Source: Paralichthys olivaceus (Eukaryota; Chordata; Actinopteri; Pleuronectiformes; Paralichthyidae). Taken from it: 64,000 nt of DNA. Under the pieces are notes generated by a model. That model was not told the origin of the DNA, ran no database searches, and was given only the letters and a program-made list of their open reading frames with translations. The translations under genes and the position numbers were made by a program. Below are positions 52,801 through 62,908 of the stretch, piece after piece. The stretch covers positions 19,490,501 through 19,554,500 of the forward strand of contig NC_091094.1 of assembly GCF_024713975.1 (NCBI RefSeq), given 5' to 3'. Positions within the stretch are counted from its first letter, which is position 1; every line of letters starts with the position of its first letter.

Positions 52801-53815
52801 TCTCAAAACTATCCTTTTTGTCATATGAGTGGCCCTAATACTCTGTTATAACTTTGAAGAATAGGGAGCAGTTCCTCTTCCACAGAGCCTGCTGTGTTGC
52901 TCTACCATGTTTATACAGTAGCTCACAATGGACAAATCAAACACTCTTAGAGAGGGCCTTTTGAATTTTTATGTTACCTCAAAACCACTGTTAGCTCTCC
53001 TACAAGCTTAAAAGGGGAGGGTGATGGAAGTGGTCTTAAGTTGGTTGGTTGCTGAACTACCCTTCTAAAGATTCAGATCATAATTTCCCAGTGTGCTAAT
53101 GTTGCACACACCATCGTCTCCTGTGTCTAACTCCCGATGCCTCGTGTCTTTCAGTGATGATGACTTTGACATGTCCAGATACTCCTCATCAGGATACTCC
53201 TCAGCCGAGGTGAGATGTCTGAGGGACCAGGTATCTATACACACGTTATATTGATAGTCAATACAGCTTCACCCCACCAGTGTCACCACCTGATCACCCA
53301 GTCCCATGTTCACACCAGGTATATGTGCACCCATTAAAAAAATAAATGTACAGGCTCTGCCCAGCATTCACACAACAGTTGTCTGTAATGATTTATCCCC
53401 ATTTCTCATTCACACAGGTTGATCCCCGTTCATGTTTTCCACTTGGAGTATCTTATGTTTGGTTTTTTCTCTCTTGCTTCCTCCATTACCACCTAAGACC
53501 CGTTTGTTTCCTATGTGGCTGCGTTCTGTTTCTGTAAATATAATTCATTTGGATCACCCCAACAAAAAAAATGTGAATAGGCAAAAAAAGGTCATTCCTA
53601 GCTCTAAGAATTCGTGCAGAAGCTCTGCTGACATCTTCTTTCTTTGGCTTCTGCAGCAGATCAACCAGGACCTGAACATCCAGCTCCTAAAGGATGGCTA
53701 CCGGCTCGATGAGATCCCAGACGACGAGGACCTGGATCTGATCCCCCCCAAAGCAGTGAACCCCACCTGCATGTGCTGTCAGGCTGCTCCCTCCACAGCC
53801 TGTCAAATCCAGTAG
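43853..53815 (+). CDS. fam219a: FAM219A family protein
   Basis: Six coding exons join in frame to 181 aa (human FAM219A about 185): 43853-43912, 49199-49295, 50489-50582, 51556-51636, 53155-53209 and 53657-53815. The N-terminus MMEEIDRFQVP, the MNYKPSPLQVQ block, a basic segment EKQRDLARKGS with NQQPKKN, then VVPNKGYSSLDQSPDEKPLV, a serine-rich DDDFDMSRYSSSGYSS stretch and a C-terminus with CMCCQ are all recognisable, so the protein is complete. It has no known catalytic domain; the family is conserved, largely disordered and of unknown function. Intron 1 (5.3 kb) is large. Exon 6 has tandem acceptors (ctgcagcag), which may add or drop one glutamine. The gene shares a promoter region with dnai1, as in the human arrangement. 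Confidence 0.95.
45290..45375 (-). repeat. Retroposon tail-like fragment
   Basis: 'acttgtatagcacatttcaagcttaagcacttttcaaag' is the reverse-strand form of the 'aagtgcttt...tatacaaat' tail found on many teleost LINE/SINE copies. It is in fam219a intron 1. The family is not assigned. Confidence 0.35.
46180..46550. repeat. Probable dispersed DNA element in fam219a intron 1
   Basis: It contains 'cctgatactgattccaatgcc', 'agtaccgatcggattccattgc' and an end 'ggaacatctcta', wording I associate with a common teleost non-autonomous DNA transposon. A short related piece (atcagaatcagtatcgg ... atcatctctata) occurs at 32320-32370. Ends are not precisely defined. Confidence 0.35.
47050..47397 (+). mobile_element. 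Complete CCTCCRCCAA-type TIR element
   Basis: The 348-bp element starts ACCTCCACCAAAGAGG and ends CCTTGGTGGAGGT, which are inverted ends over about 13 bp. The interior ('agcaggattatgctaaaactac', 'gatcttgatggcaaaaaaa', 'gaggactgatatttgtgagtg') matches a very common teleost non-autonomous element as I remember it. It lies in fam219a intron 1. Confidence 0.65.
48790..48905 (-). repeat. Retroposon tail-like fragment
   Basis: 'agatttatttattgtaacacattaaaaac' followed by 'gttgaaccaaaatgcttgaca' is the reverse-strand 3' end of a teleost LINE/SINE-type copy. It is in fam219a intron 1, just upstream of exon 2. Confidence 0.4.
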
Positions 53816-54502
53816 CACCATTTTGCCCCCCCCCCAAAAAAAATCTCCTGCCTGTCACCTGCACCGACGCCAACTACTGAGCAGAGTGGCTGCAAGGAGG
53901 AAAACTATCAGCTTGCAATGGCACAAAGGGAAAAAAGGAGGGTTTATAAATGCTAAAATGAGAAAAGGATATACAGTAGGTGAAGTCTTGAGAAAATGTA
54001 CAGTATCTGTGCACCTTCCTCCTATGGTTGGATCTGTGCATTTCACTTCTGCGTAGTTGCAGGGCCTCGACTGATGGCAGAAACTTTACCTCTAATGACG
54101 ACGTGTCACTTTTGCTTCTCCTTTGTTCGACATCCATGTCATGCTTGTGGATATTTTCTGTTATGAGGACGATGAAGGATTGTGCAACATTGTGCAGGAA
54201 GAGGGACAAAAATAGAATGGGATGACAGAAACTCTACCAAATGCATGTAATGGTGACGAGGTGTCATCATCGGTAGTGAACCCACCCACGGAAAGTACTT
54301 TTTTTCTGCTTGTGCGTCATTGATGGTGAGATTAATGGACGGGAATGGATCGGATGTTGTGGCCATTGTTTTTTTCCCATCATTTCTTTCTGCCAGTCTG
54401 TTTTGTCTGCCCATGTATACGTGTCAGACATGAAAGATGAAATGTGTGTGTCTGGTTATGTCCAGGAAAGTAGTGCTAAACCATTAAGTTACAAACACAA
54501 TC

Positions 54503-54935
54503 ACAACATCCATCCATCCATCAACTATACTGCTTATCATTTTGAGAGTTGGGGCCTGGTCACACATTCACAATTGCAAAGTGAATATCGCAGGTACACC
54601 AAGGTTGAACTTCACAAGAGGTCACACTGCGATTTGCCTCGGCACAGGAAGTGCATGTTTTATTCGCCCCCTCGCTCGCTCAGATAAAAGATTTACAGGA
54701 AGCAAACACATTTGTGTATGTGTGACTGGGCCTTTAGGGTGAGGGTTAGCCAGTCTATCACAGGCTAAACAAGCATTTGCCCAAAACTACGAGTTGCCAG
54801 TTACCTGCATGTCTTTGGACTGTGGGAAGAAGCCGGTGAATACGCAGGCATGGGGAGAACATGCAAACTCCTCACAGCAAGGCCTAGTTGAACTGGGGTT
54901 CAAACCCAGTTGGTTCAAACCATGCTGCCCCATTC
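54503..54935 (-). mobile_element. Reverse-oriented SINE, split by an insertion
   Basis: On the minus strand the SINE head ('ggttcaacc', 'ggtttgaacccc') lies near 54935, the blocks 'gtttgcatgttctcccca' and 'cccacagtccaaagacatgca' follow, and the tail 'gataagcagtatagttgatgg' with GATG repeats ends near 54503. Between 54551 and about 54733 the order is interrupted by unrelated sequence with its own inverted ends; the flanking SINE parts otherwise join in the expected order. Confidence 0.7.
54551..54733. mobile_element. Short TIR element nested in the SINE
   Basis: The left end GGGGCCTGGTCACACATTC and the right end, whose reverse complement is AAGGCCCAGTCACACATAC, match at about 18 of 23 positions over the full ends. 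The element is about 183 bp and has no coding capacity. No clear target-site duplication could be fixed. Confidence 0.55.
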
Positions 54936-56159
54936 ACAACATTGAAATACTAATGCCAGATTTATTTTTTAAATGTTTGAATGTTAAACCAAGGTCGTAC
55001 TGCTTAACTGTTCCCTATTCAGTTAAAAGAAGCTGAAAACAAATAGTTTTGCATGTTGCCTGTTAACACTATTGTCTAATGAGCAGCCTGTGCAGATGAT
55101 TCCTCTGTTTTTATTGACCCCCCCACACACACGTCCTTGTGCTAATGAGACATTATGTGAGGTGCACTTGGTAATATTTAGGTTTACCTACTGTAGTATC
55201 AGTAGATGTAGTGATTTAAAGACAGTGGCAGGAACAGCTCACGAGTTTGTGTGTACCTGCTGTTGGTAGCCCCGACATGAGAGGATGTTTAAAATATTTG
55301 CAGAAGCAGGTGCCACACTGGTGAACGTGGTTATAAAACACTTCATATAATTAAGGGAATCAGTGAATGGATAAAAGACTCGAGATAATGTGCAGATACA
55401 CTGAGAATTGTTGAATTTTTGATCATACATGAGAATGCGTACAAAGGGATTTCATGTTGCCTGGATGGAAATGAAATGGGATTTTTTTTTCTGATATACA
55501 AAAGGAATTTTTAAAATGTTCTCCTTTCTTTTAAGTTCTGTTTTAAGTGTATTTGTTTTCTATGTTTGTATATTCACGCGTACTCCTCCTAGAGGTCGAA
55601 AACAACATTTGTCCGACTCGGGGACAAGAAGTGTATATGTAGCACCTGACACAGCTGTGTATTGTCAATGCTTTATGCCAATGGATATTCTCCATTATGT
55701 TGAAAAGGAAGTAGTCCTTGCTGTATAGAAGTACTGAATACCCTTTTTTTGTTGCCATGTTTACATCATTCTGAAGACATATCTGGAGCTTTCAGTTCAG
55801 TCAGCTGTTCTCTAGTCGATTGCATGTTAATCTTCTCAGTGGAAGTGGGTTTCCCAAAAACATTTACATATTTCTAACTTCCTTATCTTTTTAGCTTTTA
55901 TCCAGCTAATGGGAAAGATAGCTTTTCATATAAGTTGATCCTAGCATTAGTTAAGGCAGATCACTATTAATTGAGCCACAATCCAGTATGAAAGCTGACA
56001 GCAGCAGATCTTAATGGAAGCCCGCATCAACTGGCGGCTCAGCTGATCCCCTCCTATTCATTCAAGTGGCAAAGCTGATATTGCACACTCTATTTAAGAT
56101 GCTTTAGCTGGCCCAGTTCTCAACCTGCCTTTACCCCAGCACCTCCTTTTCATATTGAA

Positions 56160-56220
56160 TCTTACAAAATCACTGAACCTTTTTGCTCTGAGGTGCTAAC
56201 CACTGCACCACCTGCCATTG
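56160..56220 (-). repeat. SINE head fragment
   Basis: The reverse strand reads 'ggtggtgcagtggttagcacctcagagcaaaaaggttca', the tRNA-like head of the same SINE family, without the rest of the element. Confidence 0.55.
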
Positions 56221-57469
56221 CAATTCAAATCAAATTAATTCTGCTGTCAGTCCCCCTGACCGAACTACAGTTTTAGGCATGTGTACACGTTACACTGGTC
56301 CAAGTTATGTCCTCATGGTCATGTGCAGTGTATTGTGTTTACACTTTTACATGGGATATTACATAGTGTCTGCATCTACAGTGCAATCTCATTTCTAGTA
56401 ACATGTTTTGATATAAAATGGTGTTTTTGGGAAACCTCATCTTTTATAACTGATGCTTTTCTCCATGTGTTCATATATTTCACCATTCATTGAATGAAGG
56501 TTCAGTGTGTGATGTACGACTCTGAAATGACAGATGTGTGGATAAGAGAGGAATCGCTGATAGTGATGCATCATTTGATTTACAAAAGTACACAAACTGA
56601 TTTTTTTTGCATATAAGGTGCCATATGTGTAGATAATGTTACGGTGCAGTAGTTCAGGTGATATGTCACCAACGCCTCCAGCTGAGGTGTGTGTTAGAGC
56701 AGTGGCTGTATACACTACAGTACAACATTAACAATGATGAGGTCCTGACTGTGACTGATTATGGTGCTTCATTAATTTTAATCATTAATTTCATCCACTC
56801 AAACAGGTTGTGTGCACTGTACTCCTGAGATTTGGACACTAATGTAATGCATTGTAACAAGCTATTTATTTGCAGTTGCGTGTGTTTTAATTTATTTTTC
56901 CATGTATGGGAAATAATCCATATACAAACAGATGCTTTTTATTTGTCAGATGTTTTATTATGATGATTGTGTACTGGTTCCATTTAGGTTTTAACAGTGT
57001 TAAAGTTCTGTGTATAGTGCAACATATGACAAATAATAAATATTAGATATCGGAATTTTGATGTTTCCACATGCTTCTGTAAATTCATTGCACATTTTTT
57101 TGCTTGAGACCATAAACAGCAAAACTGTTTTCCACCAATAAAAAGACTGATGAGGAGGTGAAGCATCTATATGCATCCTCAGTCAGATTCAAGTGCACCA
57201 ATCCAAACACATCTTCATTCTGCTTCAGACTGTTGTCCCTGCAGGGGATTAAACAGATGCGAAACAGTTTTCCTGCCACCCACACAGACCCTCCACTGGT
57301 TTATGTGTTCTTACTGCTGAAGTGAAGTAAATGAGTGTAACATCGCAGGAGAGGAGAGGAGAGGAGGGATCCATATACTTAGACAATGTGAATAGTGAGT
57401 GAGTGTGAGGGCTGGGGGGGTTGGGTATTTGTGATTAGCTCTGAGTTGATCCCTCAGGAGCAGATGGTG

Positions 57470-57593
57470 GCTTACCTAGATGCCTTAAAAACCCCAGTAG
57501 CTGCTGGAGTGTGAGTCCACGCTGCGAGGACCAGCACTGAAGTTGAGGAACCTTTAGTAGGGAGGCTCATGAGACAGGACGGCAGGGAGACAG
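57470..57593 (+). other. Probable 5' non-coding exon of the nicalin gene
   Basis: The stretch ends GGGAGACAG|gtgagg, a consensus donor. A matching acceptor (cctcccttcatag) at 57884 lies 15 bases upstream of the nicalin start codon. The 5' boundary and the promoter are not defined. Confidence 0.45.
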
Positions 57594-57899
57594 GTGAGGA
57601 ACAATTCAATACCCAACAGGATGCTGCTTGTTGATAGATGAGTTCAGGTTTCAAAGGTGGAGAATATCAGTGGGGGAGTCAGTCAATGGGAGTTCAAGTT
57701 GGCAGAGATAAGGTTCCTGTCTAATACGTGTCAGGATGAAATGCATCATGCATCAGCTCTTTTACTGTATACCACAGAGATTTGGATGAACCTGTTGTGC
57801 CAAACCTGGTCTATATGCTTGTTATATGTGTGCTGTGCTCTTCGATGTGTGTATCCTGGACCTAACGTCGACCTCCCTTCATAGTCTGAGACTGACATC

Positions 57900-60800
57900 A
57901 TGCTGCTGAAAGAGCCGGGTGTAGCTGCTGTGGTGCTGCTGCTCTGTGTCCAGGGTCTGCAGGGCTCTGCTCTTCCTGCTGTGTCCTCCTATGAGTTCAC
58001 TGCTTACAGGATGCAACAGTACAACTTGTCCCAACAGAAGCATGGTAGGTTCAGAGACTCACCTCCAGTGGAAGGAAGAGTAATTACATTTATTCAACTA
58101 CTGCACTTTTGAGGTAGAAATAACTTCAGATGCCTTTGTGCTGGTGTTATCATCTTACACAAAATTACAAGGACACCGCATGGAAAATGATTGTTATTAA
58201 TTATTGTTCTTTATATCCTATAATGAAAGGACACACACATATACTGAATGAGACAGACTTCATTGACAGATAAGATAAATTAAGTTGACTTTATTGCTCT
58301 TTACTGATTAACATACAAAATGCATCCAAGTTTAAATTGGACTTATTTAAAGGGAGGAGAGCAGACAAAGTAGTAGAAGTACTGAGACCATCTTCCTCAG
58401 TAAATCAAAAATTCCCTGTTGTACCAAAATATTACAATATTCATCAACCCACAATCAGAGTGTAAAATAAAATATATACTATATTGTCTGATTATTATTA
58501 CTAGTGCATTAGCATTTAAGGAATATTTTAAAACTCTTACTGATCGATCTGCAAAGTAACTAATAAATACAGCTGTACAATAGTAGGAGTAAATAATAAA
58601 CTGATATTTCTCTCTGAAACATAACAGAGTAAAAATCTATGCTATAGATAATCTAATAATAAAATCTAATAATAATAATCTTCTTCCTACACTGAGGTTG
58701 CCGTGGAGCCATTGTGGTAGCAGAGGCACGTGCGGCCGAAGAGCCAGTGCTGACCCGTCGTTGTGTCGTCATGAAGGTGTCGGACTTTACCACAGAAAAA
58801 TATCTGGAGGCCCAGAGACAGAATGCTGCTTCCGTACTGATCCTGCTGCCCAGGAATATGTCCAGTATCCCCCATGACACTGTTCAGGTAGCAGGCTTTT
58901 CCAAAAATATTCTTTAAGCGACAGAACAACAAAAAAAGGATCTTTTAACCAGACAGTATTAAGGAAACTGGGTAATATACACTGTATGTGTTCTCTAAGG
59001 TATTAGGTAACAGCCTGCTGAGGCAGTTTTTATGGAACATCAAACAATTGCTATGGAAATGAAAGAACAGGCACTTCTTATTCAATCTTTTTTTCTGTCA
59101 GTCCTTCATGGTGAGTGAGAGTGAGACCTTGCTGAAGGAGACACTCATGCCCGTCTATGTGGTGCCTGAGGATGAGCAGCTGCTTTACATGTATGAGGAG
59201 GTCAAGCAGGCCGCAGCCACCCGAACCTCATCTATAGTGATCCGAGGTAAGAGGAGCAAGAGGATGTGTGAGAAACAGTTAAGTATGGACAGAGCACAAA
59301 AAGAAAAAGTTGTAGAATGGATACAAGGGACTGAAATGGTAGAAAAAGCAGCAATCATGTCTATTTGTTTTAAATCTGTATGTTTTCAATGATTTCAGTC
59401 CTCCGAAGTATGATCACAGCTACAGCCTTTCAGATCCTAGTGAGCAACAACGCCCCCATCAAGCCCATAACTGACACGTCGATATCCACACTGGAGGTTA
59501 GTGTGGGACCTGATGAATTCAGTTTGTGATCAATCCTCAGTTGGTCACTGTGTAACTGGTGATGTGTATTTCAGGGAGTGCTTCCAGGAACTGGGGAAGA
59601 TGTACCAACGATTGTCATCACTGCCCACTATGATTCATATGGACTGGCCCCTGTGAGTCACATATAAAGTTTCCATCATCCAACCATCGTTTAAAATATG
59701 AGCACTGACACAATAATAAACTGTTCATGCATGTTTATGCTTGTGTTTGCATGTCACACAGTGGTTGTCTCATGGAGCAGACTCTAATGGCAGTGGGGTC
59801 ACCATCCTGCTGGAGCTCGCACGTCTCTTCCAGATGCTTTATAGTAGCTCCAGCACCAGACCCCAGTGAGTTCTCATTTTAACAAAACAAAACTTATATA
59901 GTTTGGTCAATACATGTAGTGCTGCGATGTACAAATACTCAAGTCCTGTACAAATTCAATGTACTTGTAGTTTACTTGAGTATTTCCATTTTTGCAACTT
60001 TAGAAAATGCTGACATGGAGCATTTTTCAACATTATGAGTACTTTACGTTTGATTCTATAAGTGAAACTGTCCTAAAAATACCTTTTTACTTTTACTTAG
60101 GTAAGCAGCACTTTTACTTGTAATGGGGTTTTTCTGTGTGATATTGATACAACTACTTAAGTGTATGATCTACTTAGACCTGCTAATAATACAAGCATTT
60201 AGTATTATTAGAATATTTTATTGAGTGGCATGGTCAGACAAAATGATCCACTGAATATACATACTGCTGAATACTGATCCAAACTATTCAAGACATTTTT
60301 TATCATCTGAAAAAGTAGCTCACATCATGTTATTAGAAAAAGTATTTTAACAGTGAATGAACAATGGATAAAAACTTTTATCGATGAACTCCTCCTTGGT
60401 TTTTGTGTTTTAGATATAATCTAATGTTCTCTCTGACTGGAGGTGGAAAATACAACTTTCTCGGCACAAAGAGGTGGATTGAAGAGAATCTGGACCACGC
60501 AGGTGAGTTTTTGACCTTGTGACCCACTGACCATGTGGCGAGTCAGCTGTGTGTGACAATAGGAACTTAAACATGAACTGTCCACTATTTATTTTAACCA
60601 ATCATGTCCCCCCCAGAGTCCAGCCTGCTTCATGACAATGTGGCGTTTGTCCTGTGTTTGGACACACTGGCCAACGCTGATGAACTGTACATGCATGTGT
60701 CCCGGCCTCCTAAACCCGACACTCCCATGCACTCATTCATGCAACTCCTGGAGGAGGTAGCATATTTTACTGCAAGAAAATGCTCATTAAAGTCTCTTCA

Positions 60801-62500
60801 GTCCAAATGACCTGATGCTTGAGGTTTCTGGTCTCTCCTGCAGGTAGTCTCCTCCAGATTCCCCTGGGTGAAGGTGGGTTTGGTCCATAAGAAGATCAAC
60901 CTGGTGGAGTCCACTGTGGCCTGGGAACACGAGCGCTACAGTCTGCGTCGGATCCCTGGATTCACTCTGTCTCACCTGGACGACCCCAAATCTGAGCAGC
61001 GGGGCTCAGTACTGGACACAATGTAGGAGCTGAACTCTGGTTCTGAACTGTTCGAGTTACTTTGATCATTTAAAGAAGATGATTTAGAGACACATTCTAG
61101 AATGGCTGTTGCCTGAACATGGTAACATTACTTCTCACAGGTCACAGGTGGATTTCAGGAAAATGAAGCGCAATGGAATCATCATAGCAGAAGCCCTGGC
61201 ACAGTATATGTACAATCTCTCTGACAAAGTAAGTACATTCATGGGTGCATGTAGACAATCAGAATACAGACACAAAATATTAATGATATTATAATAATGT
61301 ATTATAAATATATATTTTGTATAGCATATGTGATGGTTGTTGGTTATCTTTCACCAGGGTTCACCCAAAGATGTGCAGGTTTTTAAAGGCCAGCTGGTAA
61401 GATACCTGGTGATTTTAGTCATTATGGGCAGGAAACTGCTGCCCTCTGCTGTTTGTTCTAACACATTGCACAGTGTTTGTGTCTTCAAAGGCCCAGACTC
61501 ATGTAATAGCTTTAGCCAGTTAATTTGATTCAACTGAAGATTGGGAACTTCAAATAAAACACCCACAATATGTCAAGAGGTTTTGAATTCTCCAAAGTGG
61601 AGAACTTTTTGTACTTTTGGCTCAGCACGACGTGAGAATAATTTAAGTCATAATCACAAATGATACGTGAGTTCCAGATTAAGTATTTTATGTTTGACCA
61701 TAATGGGGAACATTAAAGCACTTTGGCATATGGTAACTATTGTTTTAATTTTATTGCACACTAAATGTTCGTTGTAACCCCCCCTCTGTGTATCCATGTC
61801 TAAATCCTGGATGCAGGACTTTCATGATGGTCGTATGTCCAGTCTGATGTCCTTCCTGACCTCCGTCCCCCGGGCAACCCAGCTATTGGATAAGGAGCCC
61901 AGTCACGTCTTGTTGGTCAACTCACTGGAGCATGAATTTAAACGCTACCTGCAGCAGGTTCACAGACACAACTTTCGACAGGACAAGAGGTGAACATACA
62001 GTACATGATATATTCCCAGCACTCACTGCACGGTCAGTGATTCACTACATTTAATCCTCTTCATACAGGGACCCTGATATCACCTTTTTTGATCAGATGG
62101 ATCAACCAATAGTGATGTACAGGTGAATATCAGTGTTATAGTTATTTTTGTGCATATAGTTCTTTATAGACGAGTTGGACAATGACACTTTTTTCCTCCC
62201 AGAGTGAAACCTGCAGCGTTTGACCTCTTCCTTGGTGGCTGCATCGCTGCTTATCTGGGGATTGTTTACTTTGCAATACAGGTTTGTCTGCGTTCTCCTT
62301 TTGCAGTGCCTACTCATATTATATTGTAGGAATCTGTCCTTTCTCGCAAACAGTAAATCACCTTGTTTGTTGTCACAGACAGATGAGTAGATACTCATCA
62401 TGTATTGTTTTCTTACATGATCTGTGTGTTTGCTCTCTTGCAGAATTTTGGATATGTCTACACAAAACTGAAGGCAGCAATGAAATCAAAGTGCCAGTGA
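57900..62500 (+). CDS. ncln: Nicalin-family ER membrane protein
   Basis: Fifteen coding exons join in frame to 552 aa (human nicalin 563): 57900-58044, 58697-58887, 59102-59246, 59399-59496, 59575-59652, 59762-59865, 60414-60502, 60617-60756, 60844-61022, 61141-61228, 61358-61396, 61817-61989, 62069-62122, 62203-62281, 62444-62500. It has a signal peptide (about 1-25), EFTAYRMQQYNLS, the nicastrin/M28-like fold with TIVITAHYDSYGLAPW and GADSNGSG, then TKRWIEENLDH, NVAFVLCLDT and AWEHERY, and one C-terminal membrane helix (about 512-534). Nicalin pairs with NOMO and TMEM147 in the BOS complex of the ER multipass translocon. The peptidase-type HxD and D residues remain, but the catalytic glutamate pair is replaced by glycines, as in other nicalins, so no protease activity is expected. 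Fish have more than one nicalin-type gene; this may be the paralogue called ncl1. Confidence 0.92.
59905..60190. repeat. Probable hAT-derived repeat in nicalin intron 6
   Basis: 'actcaagtcctgtacaaattcaatgtacttgtag', 'tttttacttttacttaggtaa' and 'actacttaagtgta' are the type of sequence found inside the hAT-like element at 23659-23942. The ends are eroded. Confidence 0.4.
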
Positions 62501-62594
62501 CTCCTGTAAAACTGACAATGAACTTGAAACTGCACATGTTAGATGTCTGCTTCTCTGGCTGTGAAGACACAGACTGATCATGTGCACAACCATT

Positions 62595-62908
62595 GACTTT
62601 AAATAAAGATGGATGACGTCACCGCCTCCCAAAAGTGAATCCAAAGCATTTCCATCACCACCTGGTGGCTGGCTGTGGTGTAGGTCATAAATCCCACTTC
62701 CATGTTAGTGGGGCCGAACTAAAAAGTCAAAGAAAAAGTTAAATAATTTTTTCTCAAATATGGTGTCTGTCATTTTAGCTAGTTCTTATCACCCTGATGT
62801 ATGTTCATATTTCTGGTAAGTTTCGCTGAAACAATGTTGAAAAGTCATAATTGACAGCTGTGACTGTGGGAGGAAGTGGAGATTTGTCGTCCATCTTCAT
62901 TTAAAGTC
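62595..62908. mobile_element. TIR (MITE-like) element, copy 2 of 2
   Basis: The left end GACTTTAAATAAAGATGGATG and the right end, whose reverse complement is GACTTTAAATGAAGATGGACG, form about 24-bp inverted repeats with few mismatches. It is the same family as 2625-3031 but 314 bp instead of 407 bp. It begins 94 bases after the nicalin stop codon. Confidence 0.75.
62602..62607 (+). terminator. Candidate polyadenylation signal of the nicalin gene
   Basis: AATAAA lies 102 bases after the stop codon and is part of the left inverted repeat of the TIR element. A second pair of signals at 63030-63039 would give a longer 3' UTR. Confidence 0.4.

Larger units (their letters stand above)
53816..57160 (+). 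other. fam219a long 3' UTR (inferred)
   Basis: After the TAG stop no splice or coding signal appears until AATAAA motifs at 57035-57040 and 57137-57142. The known mammalian gene also has a multi-kilobase 3' UTR, which supports the inference. The stretch contains a SINE with a nested TIR element (54503-54935) and a second SINE fragment (56160-56220). Confidence 0.5.
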
